NCBI RefSeq assembly: GCF_000712075.1
Contig: NZ_JONW01000007.1
Location: 62,001 to 126,000, forward strand
DNA from: Caulobacter sp. UNC358MFTsu5.1
GTDB taxonomy: Bacteria > Pseudomonadota > Alphaproteobacteria > Caulobacterales > Caulobacteraceae
DNA: 64,000 bases
Reading direction: 5' to 3'
This document shows positions 17,637-27,721 of the stretch, piece by piece; positions within the stretch are counted from its first letter, which is position 1; each line of letters opens with the position of its first letter. The notes under the pieces were generated by a model. That model did not search any database, was not told the origin of the DNA, and worked only from the letters and a program-made list of their open reading frames with translations. The position numbers and the translations under genes are program-made.

Positions 17637-20096
17637 CTATCCGACCGGCGCAGGCTCGTTCGTCGCCGCCAGGCGCAGGGTGTGCGACAGCTCCTCGACC
17701 GAATAGGGCTTGTGCAGCAGCGGGAAGCCGTGATGGGCGTCGGTGGCCAGCACATGGCTGTAGCCGCTGGTCAGCACCACCCGGGTCGAGGGCCAGCGCG
17801 CCTTGACGATCCGCGCCAGCTCGACGCCGCCGATCCCGGGCATGACCACGTCGCTGAACACAATGTCGAACGTCGCGCCACCCTCCAGCCGCGCCAGGGC
17901 CTCCACCGCGTTGCACGCCAGCTCGGTGCGATAGCCCAGGTCCTGCAGCAGCTGGGTCGCGAACTCGCCGATCGCCGCGTTGTCCTCGACCACCAGGACG
18001 CGCCCGTCATGGCGGCTGCGGAGCGGTGCGCGCGAGGCGTCGGCGGCGCTTTCGACGCGCCGGGTGCGGGGCAGGTAGAGGGTGAAGGTCGAGCCGTGTC
18101 CCACGCGGCTTTCCACCGCCACATCGCCGCCCGACTGCTTGGCGAAGCCGTAGACCTGGCTCAGGCCCAGGCCGGTGCCTCGCCCCACCTCCTTGGTGGT
18201 GAAGAAGGGCTCGAAGATCCGCGCGAGGTCGTCCTCGGCGATGCCGTAGCCCCCGTCCGCCACGGCCACGGTGACGAAGTCGCCGCGGCTGGCCGCGTGG
18301 CCGCGGATGGCGGGGATCGCGTCGGCCGCGTCGATGCGGACCGCCAGAACGCCTTCGCCGTCCATGGCGTCGCGGGCGTTGATCGCCAGATTGATCAGGG
18401 CGGTCTCGAACTGGTTGATGTCGGACTCCACGAAGCAGTCCTCGCACAGGGTCGAGATATCCAGCCGGATGGGCGCGCCCAGGATCGACCGCAGCATGTC
18501 GCCCAGGGTCTCGACCTTGGTGGCGACGTTGAAGTGCTCGGGCTTCAGGGCCTGGCGGCGCGAGAAGGCCAGCAGCTGGCTGGTCAGCTTGGCGGCTCGG
18601 TCGGCCGTGTCCGAGATGGCGTCGATGTAACGGCGGCGGCGGTCGATCGGCAGGTCGCGGCTGCGCAGCAGGTCGGCCGACGAGCGGATCACGGTCAGCA
18701 GGTTGTTGAAGTCGTGGGCGACGCCGCCGGTCAGCTGGCCGATGGCCTCCATCTTCTGGGCCTGGCGCAGGGCCTCCTCGGCCTGTTTCAGCGCCTGCGC
18801 CTGCTGCTTCTCGTCGGTGATGTCGCGGCCGTAGCCGTAGACCAGGCCGTCCTCGAACGCGGTGTTCCACGAGATCCAGCGCACGCCGCCGTCCAGGGTG
18901 CGGTAGCGGTTCTCGAAGCCGGTGACCTGAGAGCCGTGGAAGACCGCCTCGAGCGCGTGGTCGGTGACGACGGCGTCCTCGTTCACGACGAAATCCGCGA
19001 TGCGACGGCCGACCACGTCCTCGACGCGATGACCCAGGATGCGGGTCCAGGCCGGGCTGACCGATTGGAAAACGCCGTCACTATCGACCACCACCATCAG
19101 GTCGCGGGCGTTGGTCCAGATGCGGTCCGACCGTCGCCGCTCGTCCTCGACGTTGCGGGCCTGGGCGAAGGCCCCGGCCGCGCGGTCGGCGACCAGGGTC
19201 GCCAGGTCGCGCAGGCCCTGGTCGTCGCGACGGTGCGGGTTGAGGCCCAGCACCAGGATCGCCGCCGGCTCGCCGTGCGCGCTGGGGATCGGGACGATCA
19301 GGCTCTCGGTCGGCGGGATCGACCAAGCGCCCGTCGGATAGGTCCCCTGGGGCAGGCGGAGTTGGACCGGGGCCGGGCCGATGTCCTCCAGCGGCCAACG
19401 ACGCTGGAGCAGGTCGCGCCCTTCCTCGGTGGCCGAGCAACCGACCAGCCCGCCCAGCGGGTCGCTCACATAGGCCAGGGCGAAGGGGAAATCCTCGGTG
19501 TTGGCCGCCAGGGCGTCGCAAATCCCCTGCAGCACGGTGTCGTGGGTCACCGCACCGATCAGGCATTCGCCCAGGCGACGCAGGGTCCCCAGCCGCCGCT
19601 CGCTGATCACCCGCTCGGTCTCCTCGGTGACGACGCACATCAAGCCCTTGATGTCGGTCCCCTCGCGCAGCGGGCTGTAGGAGAAGGTGTGGTAGGTCTC
19701 CTCGGGATAGCCGCTGCGCTCGAGCAGCAGCAGCAAGGCCTTGTTCCAGGTGGGGACGCCCTGGCGCACCGAATGGACCTGGGCCTCGACGTCGGCGTAG
19801 ACCTCGCGCCAGACCTCGTGGAACGGCCGGCCCAGGGCCGTCGGATGCTTGATCCCCAGGGTCGGGATGTAGGCGTCGTTGTAGAAGAAGCGTAGATCGT
19901 CGCCCCAGCCCAGCCACATCTCGAACCGCGAGGTCAGCATCATGGCCAGCGGCGTCTTCAGGCCGGTGGGCCAGGTCTCGGGCGGACCCAGCGGGGAATC
20001 GGACCAGTCCGCCTCGCGCATGCGGCGCGCCATCTCGCTGTCGCCCGGGAAGACCTGGGCGAGCGTCAGGCTCCTGTCGAGAGGCGCAAGGTCCAC
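17637..20096 (-). CDS. Hybrid histidine kinase (PAS-GAF-PAS-HisKA-HATPase-REC)
   Basis: An 819-residue soluble sensor kinase, paralogous to the downstream gene. The N-terminus ([13 protein letters not shown], about 31-43) is a PAS-type domain common in alphaproteobacterial sensors. A GAF domain lies at about 170-310 and a PAS domain at about 325-430. The phosphorylated histidine is His461 in [11 protein letters not shown]. ATPase motifs are [11 protein letters not shown] and [14 protein letters not shown]. The receiver Asp749 is in [13 protein letters not shown]. The stretch QAQKMEA(I/V)GQLTGG around the histidine is nearly identical in the two kinases. No ligand can be inferred. Confidence 0.9.
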   Translation of the reverse strand: MDLAPLDRSLTLAQVFPGDSEMARRMREADWSDSPLGPPETWPTGLKTPLAMMLTSRFEMWLGWGDDLRFFYNDAYIPTLGIKHPTALGRPFHEVWREVYADVEAQVHSVRQGVPTWNKALLLLLERSGYPEETYHTFSYSPLREGTDIKGLMCVVTEETERVISERRLGTLRRLGECLIGAVTHDTVLQGICDALAANTEDFPFALAYVSDPLGGLVGCSATEEGRDLLQRRWPLEDIGPAPVQLRLPQGTYPTGAWSIPPTESLIVPIPSAHGEPAAILVLGLNPHRRDDQGLRDLATLVADRAAGAFAQARNVEDERRRSDRIWTNARDLMVVVDSDGVFQSVSPAWTRILGHRVEDVVGRRIADFVVNEDAVVTDHALEAVFHGSQVTGFENRYRTLDGGVRWISWNTAFEDGLVYGYGRDITDEKQQAQALKQAEEALRQAQKMEAIGQLTGGVAHDFNNLLTVIRSSADLLRSRDLPIDRRRRYIDAISDTADRAAKLTSQLLAFSRRQALKPEHFNVATKVETLGDMLRSILGAPIRLDISTLCEDCFVESDINQFETALINLAINARDAMDGEGVLAVRIDAADAIPAIRGHAASRGDFVTVAVADGGYGIAEDDLARIFEPFFTTKEVGRGTGLGLSQVYGFAKQSGGDVAVESRVGHGSTFTLYLPRTRRVESAADASRAPLRSRHDGRVLVVEDNAAIGEFATQLLQDLGYRTELACNAVEALARLEGGATFDIVFSDVVMPGIGGVELARIVKARWPSTRVVLTSGYSHVLATDAHHGFPLLHKPYSVEELSHTLRLAATNEPAPVG

Positions 20097-20105
20097 GAGG
20101 TTTCC

Positions 20106-20129
20106 AGCGAAGCGGCGAACAGCTTCGCT
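20106..20129. repeat. Inverted repeat upstream of the second hybrid kinase gene
   Basis: AGCGAAGC and GCTTCGCT, 8 bp perfectly matched with an 8-base gap, lie 10 bp upstream of the kinase start and downstream of kdsA. It may be an operator or a weak terminator of kdsA; no T tract supports the latter. Confidence 0.35.
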
Positions 20130-20159
20130 ATAACGCCGCTTTTCGGAAAAAGCTCCGGC

Positions 20160-21011
20160 CTAGGCGCGGACGGCCGCGTGCAGGGTCTTCAGCGTCTTGA
20201 GCAGGCCCGCCGCGTCGGTGAGGGGCAGGCAGCTGGGACCGTCGCACAGGGCCTTGTCGGGATCGGTGTGGAATTCCAGGAACACGCCGTCGGCGCCGGC
20301 CGCCACGGCGGCCTTGGCGATGATCGGCACGCCTTCGCGGCGGCCGCCGGTCGAGCCGCCGGCGGTCCGCGGGTCGGCGCCCGGCAGCTGGACGGCGTGG
20401 GTCGCGTCGATGGTCACCGGCACGCCCAGGTTCTGCATCTGCTGGATGCCCAGCATGTCGACCACCAGGTTGTTGTAGCCGAACGAGGCGCCGCGCTCGC
20501 ACAGCACGATCTGCAGGTCCGGCGCGGCCTCGCGGGCCTTGTGGATGATGTTCTTGCAGTCCCAGGGGGCGATGAACTGGGCCTTCTTGACGTGCAGCCA
20601 GCCGCCCTGGGCGGCGGTGGCGCGCGAGGCGGCCACGATCAGGTCGGTCTGACGGCACAGGAAGGCGGGGATCTGCACCAGGTCGGCGACGGCCGCCACC
20701 GGCTCGGCCTGGTCGACCTCGTGGATGTCGGTGGCGATCGGCACGTCCAGCTTGGCCTTGACCTCGGCCAGCATGGCCAGGCCGTCCTTCAGGCCCGGAC
20801 CGCGGTAGCTGGTGATCGACGAACGGTTGGCCTTGTCGAAGCTGGCCTTGAACACATAGGGCAGGCCCAGCTCGGCGGTGACCGCCTTGAGCTCACGCCC
20901 GACCTCCAGGGCCAGGTCCAGGTTCTCCAGCACGTTCAGGCCGGCGATCACGGCCAGAGGCTGGCCGGCGCCCATCGAGATGTTCCAGCGCTTGAGGGTG
21001 ACGACGGACAT
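20160..21011 (-). CDS. kdsA: 3-deoxy-8-phosphooctulonate synthase (KDO-8-phosphate synthase)
   Basis: A 283-residue TIM-barrel aldolase that joins phosphoenolpyruvate and arabinose-5-phosphate to make KDO-8-phosphate for lipopolysaccharide. Conserved segments are FKASFDKANRSS, GPGLKDGLAMLAEVK, PIATDIHEVDQAEPV and PAFLCRQTDLI, all in order. Length is normal. It lies 66 bp downstream of a Nudix hydrolase gene on the same strand and may share its transcript. Confidence 0.95.
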   Translation of the reverse strand: MSVVTLKRWNISMGAGQPLAVIAGLNVLENLDLALEVGRELKAVTAELGLPYVFKASFDKANRSSITSYRGPGLKDGLAMLAEVKAKLDVPIATDIHEVDQAEPVAAVADLVQIPAFLCRQTDLIVAASRATAAQGGWLHVKKAQFIAPWDCKNIIHKAREAAPDLQIVLCERGASFGYNNLVVDMLGIQQMQNLGVPVTIDATHAVQLPGADPRTAGGSTGGRREGVPIIAKAAVAAGADGVFLEFHTDPDKALCDGPSCLPLTDAAGLLKTLKTLHAAVRA

Positions 21012-21077
21012 GGCGGTGTTCCTGGTTCGCCGGCGGCGGTCGCCGGCTGCAAATCAAGCGGCCAGCTTATGCCCGCT

Positions 21078-21497
21078 CTAAACCTTTGAAGCCAGGGCGG
21101 CGACCGCGTCGAGCGTCGCGGCGGTCAGGGGCGAGGGCAGGGCGTCCAGCGGGAACCAGCCCCAGTCGGCCAGGGCCTGCGGTTCCTGGATCGCCGGTTC
21201 GCCCACGCAGCCGTCGGCGCGGTAGGTGACGGCCACCCAGTGGCTGTCGTCGGCGATCATGTCGGTGACGCACAGCACGGGACCGGCGACGATGGTGATC
21301 CCCAGCTCCTCCAGGATCTCGCGTTCGGCGCAGGTCCGGCCGCTCTCGCCCCAGTCCAGCTTGCCGCCCGGCTGGCCCCAGTGGCCGGCTTCCGGATGCC
21401 GCTTGCGCTGGACCAGCAGGATGCGGCCCTGGCCGTCGAGGATGGCGGCGCCGCAGCCTATGCGAGGGCGGAGAGGGACGGATGATTCATCGGACAT
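21078..21497 (-). CDS. Nudix hydrolase
   Basis: A 139-residue pyrophosphohydrolase of nucleoside diphosphates linked to another moiety. The complete Nudix box runs from Gly45 through Glu51, Arg59-Glu60 and Glu63-Glu64 to Gly66. The LVQRKRHPEAGHWGQPGGKL segment resembles ADP-ribose or nucleotide-sugar hydrolases, but the substrate cannot be fixed. The start overlaps the upstream small gene by 40 bp in another frame. The frame stays open further upstream, but that part reads as the neighbour's shadow. Confidence 0.85.
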   Translation of the reverse strand: MSDESSVPLRPRIGCGAAILDGQGRILLVQRKRHPEAGHWGQPGGKLDWGESGRTCAEREILEELGITIVAGPVLCVTDMIADDSHWVAVTYRADGCVGEPAIQEPQALADWGWFPLDALPSPLTAATLDAVAALASKV

Positions 21498-21700
21498 GCG
21501 TCCTTCCCTACACCGGCCTGCGCGTCGCGCCAGTCCAGGGTCTCGCCGATCTTGGCGAAGGCGGCCGCGACACGGTTCATGTCGGCCAGGCGCTGATAGA
21601 CGTCGGCGTGGACGGAACCGTCCGCGCGCATGGCCAACAGGTCGAGTTCGGCGGCCTTGTGGAAGAGGTTGGCCGAGGTCGCGACGGTGTATTCGGTCAT
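21458..21700 (-). CDS. Conserved small hypothetical protein
   Basis: An 80-residue helical protein ([20 protein letters not shown], then [20 protein letters not shown]). I do not recognise a family. The ATG is preceded by AGGGG about 6 bases away. Its end overlaps the Nudix start by 40 bp, a tight arrangement that suggests co-expression. The frame is open further upstream but only through low-complexity arginine-rich sequence. Confidence 0.55.
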   Translation of the reverse strand: MTEYTVATSANLFHKAAELDLLAMRADGSVHADVYQRLADMNRVAAAFAKIGETLDWRDAQAGVGKDACPMNHPSLSALA

Positions 21701-21722
21701 GGGAAGCCCCTGGGTCGTCCCG

Positions 21723-21738
21723 CCCCGCGCACGCGGGG
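21723..21738. repeat. Short perfect hairpin repeat
   Basis: CCCCGCG and CGCGGGG are separated by 2 bases in the gap between divergent genes. It resembles one half of the dispersed GC-rich intergenic repeats seen elsewhere here. Confidence 0.4.
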
Positions 21739-21837
21739 ACCACACCACAGCGCGCGAGCTTCGCCGTTGTTCCCTTCTCGGGCGATCCGGCGCGTCGCGG
21801 TTTGTAGACTCGCACGGGTTCGCTATATCCACCTCTC

Positions 21838-22422
21838 ATGACCAACGACGACGTCCTCGACGAATTCCGCGCCGCCGGCGCCCTGCGCGAAGGCCACTTC
21901 GTGCTGTCCTCCGGCCTGCACAGCCCCGTCTTCCTGCAGAAGAACCTGGTGTTCATGCGGCCCGAGCGCTGCGCGCGCCTCTGCAAGGCCCTGGCCGAGA
22001 AGATCGTCGCCACGGTCGGCAAGCCCGACGTGGCGGTGTCGCCGGCCGTCGGCGGGATCATCCCCGGCTACGAGACCGCCCGCTGGCTGGACGTCGCCTC
22101 GATCTATGTCGAGCGCGAGGGCGGCGGCTTCAAGTTCCGCCGCGGCTTCCACCTCGAGCCCGGCCAGAAGGTCGTGATGGTCGAGGACATCGTCACCACC
22201 GGCCTGTCGTCGCGCGAGTGCATCGCCGCGATCCAGGAAGCCGGCGGCGAGGTGATCGCCGCGGCCTGCATCGTCGACCGCTCGGGCGGCAAGGCCGACG
22301 TCGGCGTGCCGCTGGTGGCCCTGGCCAGCCTGGAAGTCCCGGCCTATCCGGCCGACGCCCTGCCGCCCGAACTGGCCGCCATCCCGATCGAGGACCCGGG
22401 CAGCCGGCGTCTGAAGGGCTGA
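21838..22422 (+). CDS. pyrE: Orotate phosphoribosyltransferase
   Basis: A 194-residue enzyme of pyrimidine synthesis that attaches orotate to PRPP to give OMP. The PRPP-binding motif [14 protein letters not shown] is clear, and [17 protein letters not shown] is the substrate end. It is the first gene of a tight group, with pdxJ starting 5 bp after its stop. Confidence 0.95.
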   Translation: MTNDDVLDEFRAAGALREGHFVLSSGLHSPVFLQKNLVFMRPERCARLCKALAEKIVATVGKPDVAVSPAVGGIIPGYETARWLDVASIYVEREGGGFKFRRGFHLEPGQKVVMVEDIVTTGLSSRECIAAIQEAGGEVIAAACIVDRSGGKADVGVPLVALASLEVPAYPADALPPELAAIPIEDPGSRRLKG

Positions 22423-22427
22423 CCGGC

Positions 22428-23183
22428 ATGCTGCGGCTCGGCGTCAACATCGACCACGTGGCCACGATCCGCAACGCGCGCGGGTCCAGCTATCCGGAAC
22501 CGGTGCGGGCCGCCGAACTGGCCCTGGCGGCCGGCGCCGACGGCATCACCGCCCACCTGCGGGAAGACCGTCGCCACATCAGCGACGCCGACATCGCCCT
22601 GCTGACCGACCTGTGCCTCAAGCGCGGCAAGCCGCTGAACTTCGAGATGGCGGTCACCGACGAGATGGTCGGCATCGCCCTGCAGGCCCGCCCGCACGCC
22701 GCCTGCCTGGTGCCCGAGCGCCGCGAGGAGGTCACCACCGAGGGCGGCCTCGACGTCGTGAAGGGCGCCAACCGCATCGCCGACGCCACGGCGCGCCTGC
22801 GCACCGTCGGGGCGCGGGTCTCGCTGTTCATCGAGGCCGATCCGGTCCAGATCCGCGCCTCGGTCGAGGCCGGGGCCCAGGTGGTGGAACTGCACACCGG
22901 CGCCTATTGCGACGCCGCCCGCGAGGGCCACGCCGACAAGGCCGCCGCGATCCTGGAGCGCCTGAAGGCCGGCGCCGCCCTGGCCGCCGACCTGGGCCTG
23001 GAAGTCCACGCCGGCCACGGCATCGACTACGCCACGGTCAAGCCGATCGCCGCCATCCCGCAGATCGCCGAGCTGAACATCGGCCACTTTCTGATCGGCG
23101 AGGCGATCTTCGTGGGCCTGCCCCAAGCCATGCAGCGCATGCGGGCGCTCATGGACGCGGCTCGCCTGGAGCAAGCGGCGTGA
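22428..23183 (+). CDS. pdxJ: Pyridoxine 5'-phosphate synthase
   Basis: A 251-residue TIM-barrel enzyme that forms the pyridoxine phosphate ring from 1-deoxyxylulose-5-phosphate and 3-amino-2-oxopropyl phosphate. The start [18 protein letters not shown] and the later [13 protein letters not shown] and [14 protein letters not shown] are characteristic. The ATG just after the pyrE stop gives the conserved N-terminus exactly. Its stop overlaps the start of acpS (GTGA). The pdxJ-acpS pairing is common in proteobacteria. Confidence 0.95.
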   Translation: MLRLGVNIDHVATIRNARGSSYPEPVRAAELALAAGADGITAHLREDRRHISDADIALLTDLCLKRGKPLNFEMAVTDEMVGIALQARPHAACLVPERREEVTTEGGLDVVKGANRIADATARLRTVGARVSLFIEADPVQIRASVEAGAQVVELHTGAYCDAAREGHADKAAAILERLKAGAALAADLGLEVHAGHGIDYATVKPIAAIPQIAELNIGHFLIGEAIFVGLPQAMQRMRALMDAARLEQAA

Positions 23184-23581
23184 TCATCGGGATCGGCTCG
23201 GACCTGTGCGACATCCGCCGGATCGAGAAGTCCCTCGAGCGCTTCGGCGACCGCTTCACCAACAAGGTCTTCACCGAGATCGAGCGCAAGCGGTCCGAGC
23301 GTAAGCCCGACCGCGCCTCCAGCTACGCCAAGCGTTTCGCCGCCAAGGAGGCCTGCTCCAAGGCCCTGGGCACGGGGCTGAAGGGCGGGGTGCACCTGGC
23401 GGGCATGGGCGTGGTCAACCTGCCGTCCGGCAAGCCGACCATGGCCCTGACCGGCGGCGCGGCCGAGCGCCTGGCCAGGATGGTCCCCGAGGGCATGACC
23501 CCGGTGATCCACCTGTCCCTGACCGACGACCACCCCTACGCCCAGGCCTTCGTGATCATCGAGGCGGTGCCGACGGTCTAG
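23180..23581 (+). CDS. acpS: Holo-[acyl-carrier-protein] synthase
   Basis: A 133-residue phosphopantetheinyl transferase that activates acyl carrier protein using coenzyme [16 protein letters not shown] supplies the magnesium-binding Asp, and [13 protein letters not shown] the conserved Glu and Lys. The GTG start overlaps the pdxJ stop by 4 bp, indicating translational coupling. Confidence 0.95.
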   Translation: MIIGIGSDLCDIRRIEKSLERFGDRFTNKVFTEIERKRSERKPDRASSYAKRFAAKEACSKALGTGLKGGVHLAGMGVVNLPSGKPTMALTGGAAERLARMVPEGMTPVIHLSLTDDHPYAQAFVIIEAVPTV

Positions 23582-23647
23582 GCCCCCGCTTTGCACCTCC
23601 GATCCCCGAGCGCCTGAAACGGCGCCGTTCTGGGACGGGGGACCCAC

Positions 23648-23800
23648 ATGGCGATCTGGAGCGATATCGAAGGCAAGCAGGCCCAACCGGCGCGTCGCAG
23701 GCGCCAACTGATGCCCTGGCAGCAAAGGCCGTTCGCCTGGCTGCTGGTCGGCTGGGGCTTCTTCGCCCTGGTGCTGGCGGCGGTGTTCGCCACAATTTGA
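23648..23800 (+). CDS. Small single-span membrane protein (50 residues)
   Basis: A 50-residue protein. The N-terminal half is polar and strongly basic ([11 protein letters not shown]), and residues 29-48 form one hydrophobic helix ([19 protein letters not shown]). A GGGGGA precedes the ATG by 5 bases. The basic-in arrangement suggests a type II membrane protein with the N-terminus in the cytoplasm. It lies between acpS and lepB on the same strand. I know no family for it. Confidence 0.6.
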   Translation: MAIWSDIEGKQAQPARRRRQLMPWQQRPFAWLLVGWGFFALVLAAVFATI

Positions 23801-23959
23801 GCCCGTATTGCACGGTCAAGCTGTGAGGGGGCGCTGCGTCGCCACGCCCTCGCCATGAAGGCGAGTTAACGGGCGCCGCGCTTGCCCCCGTCGTAAACCC
23901 CGTCTAGCTAGGCGCGTCGGGTTCGCCCGCAGCCCATTCCGTCGAGAGCCCTACAGCGC

Positions 23960-24808
23960 ATGACCGAAGCCGCCGACATCGAAACCCCCGACGACAAGGC
24001 CGGGGCGGTCAAGGAGTTCATCGAGATCGTCAAGACGGTCGCCTACGCCCTGGGCATCGCCCTGGTGCTGCGGGTGCTGCTGTTCCAGCCGTTCACGATC
24101 CCGTCGGCCTCGATGGAGCCCAACCTCTACCAGGGCGACTACATCATCGTCTCGAAGTACAGCTACGGCTGGTCCAAGCACTCGATCCCGTTCAGCCCGG
24201 GCCTGTTCGACGGCCGCATCCTCGGCAAGGCGCCCAAGCGCGGCGACATCATCGTCTTCAAGCTGCCGCGCGACCCGCACGTCGACTACATCAAGCGCCT
24301 GATCGGCCTGCCCGGCGACAAGGTCCAGGTGCGCGGCGGCGTGGTCTACATCAACGGCAAGGCCCTGGAGCGCAAGGAGCTGCCCTCGGCCCTGGTCGAC
24401 ACCGGCTACGGCACCATCCGCGCCGGCCGCTTCGAGGAGACCAATCCCGAAGGCCGCAAGTACGCCACCCAGGACTACGGCCCCGACAGCGAGGCCGACA
24501 ACACCGGCGTCTATACGGTGCCCGAGAACTGCTACTTCTTCATGGGCGACAACCGCGACAACTCGCTGGACAGCCGCTTCGACCCGGGCGTCTCGGCCTT
24601 CAAGACCGGTTCGGGCGCCTGCAAGTGGGACTTCGCCAACGACCAGTACATCGGCATGCAGGAAGGCGTGGGCTTCGTGCCGGCCGAGAACCTGGTGGGC
24701 CGCGCCCAGCTGATCCTGCTGTCGTGGAACGCCGACGCCCACCTGTTCAAGCCGTGGACCTGGTTCCTGGACGCCCGTCCGAGCCGCTTCTTCCGCGTCC
24801 TCAAGTGA
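23960..24808 (+). CDS. lepB: Signal peptidase I
   Basis: A 282-residue inner-membrane serine protease that cleaves signal peptides of exported proteins. One N-terminal membrane segment lies at about residues 21-43. The catalytic serine is Ser51 in PSASMEPNL, and the general base is Lys112 in [12 protein letters not shown]. The later [12 protein letters not shown] is the conserved box E. An insertion between these boxes is usual in the alphaproteobacterial form. The stop overlaps the rnc start. The lepB-rnc-era order is common. Confidence 0.96.
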   Translation: MTEAADIETPDDKAGAVKEFIEIVKTVAYALGIALVLRVLLFQPFTIPSASMEPNLYQGDYIIVSKYSYGWSKHSIPFSPGLFDGRILGKAPKRGDIIVFKLPRDPHVDYIKRLIGLPGDKVQVRGGVVYINGKALERKELPSALVDTGYGTIRAGRFEETNPEGRKYATQDYGPDSEADNTGVYTVPENCYFFMGDNRDNSLDSRFDPGVSAFKTGSGACKWDFANDQYIGMQEGVGFVPAENLVGRAQLILLSWNADAHLFKPWTWFLDARPSRFFRVLK

Positions 24809-25509
24809 CAGACCGGCGCGCCGTCGCCGTCGGCGACCTGGAGCGCCGGATCGGTCACACGTTCCAGGACCGCCAGCTGCTGGAGCTGGCCCTGACCCAC
24901 GCCAGCGTGGGCGACGGGGCCAAGAAGGCCGGCGACAACGAGGTGCTGGAGTTCATCGGCGACCGCGTGCTGGGCCTGCTGGCCGCCGAGGCCCTGGCCG
25001 AGCGCTTCCCCAAGGCCAAGGAAGGCGAGCTGGCCCCGCGCCTGAACGCGCTGGTCAGCCGCGAGACCTGCGCCCGGGTGGCCCGCGCCGCCCAGCTGGG
25101 CCCGGCCCTGCGCCTGTCGGCCTCGTCCAGCAAGATCGGCGGCCGCGAGACCGACTCGATCCTGGCCGGCGCCGCGGAGGCCCTGATGGCGGCGCTGTAC
25201 CGCGACGGCGGGCTGGAAACGGCGCGCCGCGTGTTCCTGGACCTGTGGACCGACGAGTTCGAGCGCGCCAACCAGGGCAAGCCCCGCGACCCCAAGACCG
25301 CGCTGCAGGAATGGGCGCAGGGCAAGGGCAAGCCGCTGCCGTCCTATCGCGTCCTGGATCGTACGGGCCCGGACCACGCGCCGGTGTTCACCGTCGAGGC
25401 CTCGGTCAAGGGCGTCGACCCCGCCATCGCCAAGGGCAAGTCGCGGCAGGAGGCCGAGAAGGCCGCCGCCAAGGCGCTGCTGGAGCGGGAAGGGGCGTCG
25501 GGGGCTTAG
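24805..25509 (+). CDS. rnc: Ribonuclease III
   Basis: A 234-residue double-strand-specific endoribonuclease that processes rRNA and some mRNAs. The signature [15 protein letters not shown] (residues 44-58) carries the metal-binding acidic residues. A C-terminal double-stranded RNA-binding domain begins near [14 protein letters not shown] and ends with [17 protein letters not shown]. The start is a GTG overlapping the lepB stop (GTGA), fitting the usual N-terminal length. Confidence 0.95.
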   Translation: MTDRRAVAVGDLERRIGHTFQDRQLLELALTHASVGDGAKKAGDNEVLEFIGDRVLGLLAAEALAERFPKAKEGELAPRLNALVSRETCARVARAAQLGPALRLSASSSKIGGRETDSILAGAAEALMAALYRDGGLETARRVFLDLWTDEFERANQGKPRDPKTALQEWAQGKGKPLPSYRVLDRTGPDHAPVFTVEASVKGVDPAIAKGKSRQEAEKAAAKALLEREGASGA

Positions 25510-25520
25510 CGGCTCACCCA

Positions 25521-25640
25521 CTTGCCCCCTACGGACCGCTTCGCGGTCGTCTTCCCCATAGGGGGAAGAGCCCGCCGCGCCTGAAGGCTCCGCCCCCCAT
25601 GGGGGGCGGACAGACCGCGAAGCGGTCAGGTGGGGGCAAG
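25521..25640. repeat. Intergenic element with inverted arms (CTTGCCCCC type)
   Basis: CTTGCCCCC at 25521 and GGGGGCAAG at 25632 form the ends. Inside, each arm carries a hairpin GACCGCTTCGCGGTC (or its complement) and a second short palindrome (CCCCATAGGGG on the left, CCCCCCATGGGGGG on the right). It lies between rnc and era. Confidence 0.75.
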
Positions 25641-25682
25641 TATGGTCGCCCCCGAGCCCCATCGGTGCTACACGCACGCGCA

Positions 25683-26639
25683 ATGACTGAACATACCCCC
25701 GAACAAAACACCCGCGCCGGGTTCGCCGCCATCATCGGCGCTCCGAACGCCGGCAAGTCCACCCTGGTCAACCGCATGGTCGGCGCCAAGGTCTCGATCG
25801 TCACCCAGAAGGTTCAGACGACGCGCTTCCCCGTGCGCGGCGTGGCCATCACCGGGAACACCCAGATCGTCCTGGTCGACACCCCTGGCATCTTCACCCC
25901 GCGCCGCCGCCTGGACCGCGCCATGGTCCGGTCCGCCTGGGCCGGCGCCGAGGATTCCGAGGTCGTCGTCCACCTGGTCGACGTGCAGGCCGAGCTGGCC
26001 GTGCGCGAGCGCCGCGCCACGCCGGGCGAGCACCGCTCCAGCCAGGACGTCCAGACCATCATCGAAGGCATCAAGGCCGCCGGCCGCCAGGTGATCTTGG
26101 CGCTGAACAAGATCGACGGCGTCAAGCGCGACACCCTGCTGGCCGTCACCCAGGAGCTGTTCGACACCGGCGCCTATTCGGAAGTCTTCATGATCAGCGC
26201 CTCCACGGGCGCGGGCGTCGACGATCTGATGGCCAAGCTGGCCTCGCTGATGCCGGAGGGCCCCTGGCTCTATCCGGAAGACCAGACCGCCGACCTGCCG
26301 GCCCGCCTGCTGGCCGCCGAGATCACCCGCGAGAAGATCTATCTCCGCGTCCATGAGGAGCTGCCCTACGCCGCCTCGGTCGAGACGACCGCCTTCCAGG
26401 AGCGTCCCGACGGCAGCGCCCGCATCGAGCAGACCATCTATGTCGAGCGCGACGGCCAGCGGGCCATCGTGCTGGGCAAGGGCGGCGAGGTGATCAAGTG
26501 GATCGGCAAGGCCTCCCGCGAGGAGCTGGAGGACATCCTCGACCGCAAGGTCCACCTGTTCCTGCACGTGAAGGTCAAGGAGAACTGGGCCGAGGAACGG
26601 GGCCTGTTCAACGACATGGGCCTGGATTTCGACGTCTAG
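25683..26639 (+). CDS. era: GTPase Era
   Basis: A 318-residue GTPase that binds 16S rRNA and assists 30S ribosome assembly. G-motifs are GAPNAGKST (19-27), VDTPG (about 65-69) and NKID (about 140), and the effector segment QTTRFPVRG is also present. A KH RNA-binding domain follows at the C-terminus (EQTIYVERDGQRAIVLGKGG). It is separated from rnc by an intergenic repeat instead of overlapping it. Confidence 0.96.
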   Translation: MTEHTPEQNTRAGFAAIIGAPNAGKSTLVNRMVGAKVSIVTQKVQTTRFPVRGVAITGNTQIVLVDTPGIFTPRRRLDRAMVRSAWAGAEDSEVVVHLVDVQAELAVRERRATPGEHRSSQDVQTIIEGIKAAGRQVILALNKIDGVKRDTLLAVTQELFDTGAYSEVFMISASTGAGVDDLMAKLASLMPEGPWLYPEDQTADLPARLLAAEITREKIYLRVHEELPYAASVETTAFQERPDGSARIEQTIYVERDGQRAIVLGKGGEVIKWIGKASREELEDILDRKVHLFLHVKVKENWAEERGLFNDMGLDFDV

Positions 26640-26660
26640 GGAAGGCCCTCCAAAAAGGGT

Positions 26661-26767
26661 GTCATCCCGGAAGCCTCGCAGAGGCTGTCCGGGACCCAGG
26701 GGCGGCCGCACCGCATTCGCCCAGTCCCCTGGGTCCCGGCTCTCCGCTTCGCCGCGGCCGGGATGAC
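26661..26767. repeat. Intergenic element with nested inverted repeats (GTCATCCCGG type)
   Basis: Outer arms GTCATCCCGG and CCGGGATGAC enclose a perfect 14-bp inner stem, CCGGGACCCAGGGG (26689-26702) with its complement (26726-26739). Relatives lie at 35114 and 54830. Confidence 0.8.
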
Positions 26768-26845
26768 AACGTTTTTGACCAAGCCTTGATTTGGCGATAC
26801 GCGCCCCGATTTCAGCGCGACAACAAGCAGGGGAGCATCGCCGCC

Positions 26846-27721
26846 GTGACCAAACTCGACACCGCCATCACGCCCGCTTCCGCTTCGGTCGATCTCGACG
26901 CCTATTTCGCCCGCATCGGCTATGACGGCCCGCGCGAGCCGACCCTGGCGGTGCTGCGCGCCCTGCACCAGAAGCACCCGGACGCCATCGCCTTCGAGAA
27001 CGTCGACGTCCTGCTGGGCAAGGCGATCAACCTGGATCCGGCCGCCATCGACGCCAAGCTGATCACGGCCGGGCGCGGGGGCTACTGCTACGAGCAGAAC
27101 GGCCTGTTCAAGCGCGTGCTGACGGCCCTGGGCTTCGAGGTCGGCGGCCTGATGGCGCGGGTGCTGTGGATGGTCCCCGAGCACCTGCCGCCGCGTCCGC
27201 GCTCGCACATGGTGCTGGCCGTGCGGGTTCCGGGCGACGACACGGTCTGGCTGGCCGACGTGGGGTTCGGCGGCTGCGTGCTGACCGCGCCCCTGCGGCT
27301 GTTTTCCGACGAGGTGCAGGCCACGCCCAACGGCGACTTCCGCATCCTGCCGGTCGACGAGCTGGGCGGCGAGCGGCGGGTCCAGGCCGACCTGTCGGGC
27401 AAGTGGGCGGCGACCTACCAGGTGGCCCCCAGCGGCCTTTGGGCCGACCAGGACTACGAGCAGGCCAATTTCTACACCTACGCCCATCCCGGCTCGCACT
27501 TCACCTGGAGCCTGACGGCGGGCCGGGTGACGCCCGACGCGCGCTACGCCCTGAAGAACAACCGCCTGACGCACCGCGACGCGGCCGGCGCCTTGGTCGA
27601 GCAGCGCGACCTGTCGGCCGATGAGCTGGAAGCGGCCCTGCGCGACGTGATCGGCCTGCCGGTCCAGCCCGAATGGCGGCCGCTGATCGAGAAGATCGTG
27701 GCCTGGGGCGCGCCGGCCTAG
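26846..27721 (+). CDS. nat: Arylamine N-acetyltransferase
   Basis: A 291-residue enzyme that moves acetyl from acetyl-CoA to arylamines or hydrazines. The catalytic triad is visible: Cys81 in GRGGYCYEQNGLF, His121 in PRSHMVLAV and Asp138 in LADVGFGG. The start is a GTG with GGGGAG 10 bases upstream. The longer open frame upstream runs through the era gene and the repeat and is not part of the gene. It converges on an efflux-pump gene, and the two TAG stops share one CTAG. Confidence 0.92.
   Translation: MTKLDTAITPASASVDLDAYFARIGYDGPREPTLAVLRALHQKHPDAIAFENVDVLLGKAINLDPAAIDAKLITAGRGGYCYEQNGLFKRVLTALGFEVGGLMARVLWMVPEHLPPRPRSHMVLAVRVPGDDTVWLADVGFGGCVLTAPLRLFSDEVQATPNGDFRILPVDELGGERRVQADLSGKWAATYQVAPSGLWADQDYEQANFYTYAHPGSHFTWSLTAGRVTPDARYALKNNRLTHRDAAGALVEQRDLSADELEAALRDVIGLPVQPEWRPLIEKIVAWGAPA

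Noticed and set aside
20106..20129. An intrinsic terminator for kdsA
   Set aside because: The hairpin lacks a T tract on the minus strand, so it is kept only as an inverted repeat.
26498..26845. An N-terminal extension of the arylamine N-acetyltransferase in an open frame reaching into era
   Set aside because: It runs through the end of era and a repeat in the wrong frame. The GTG with a ribosome-binding site gives the normal family length.
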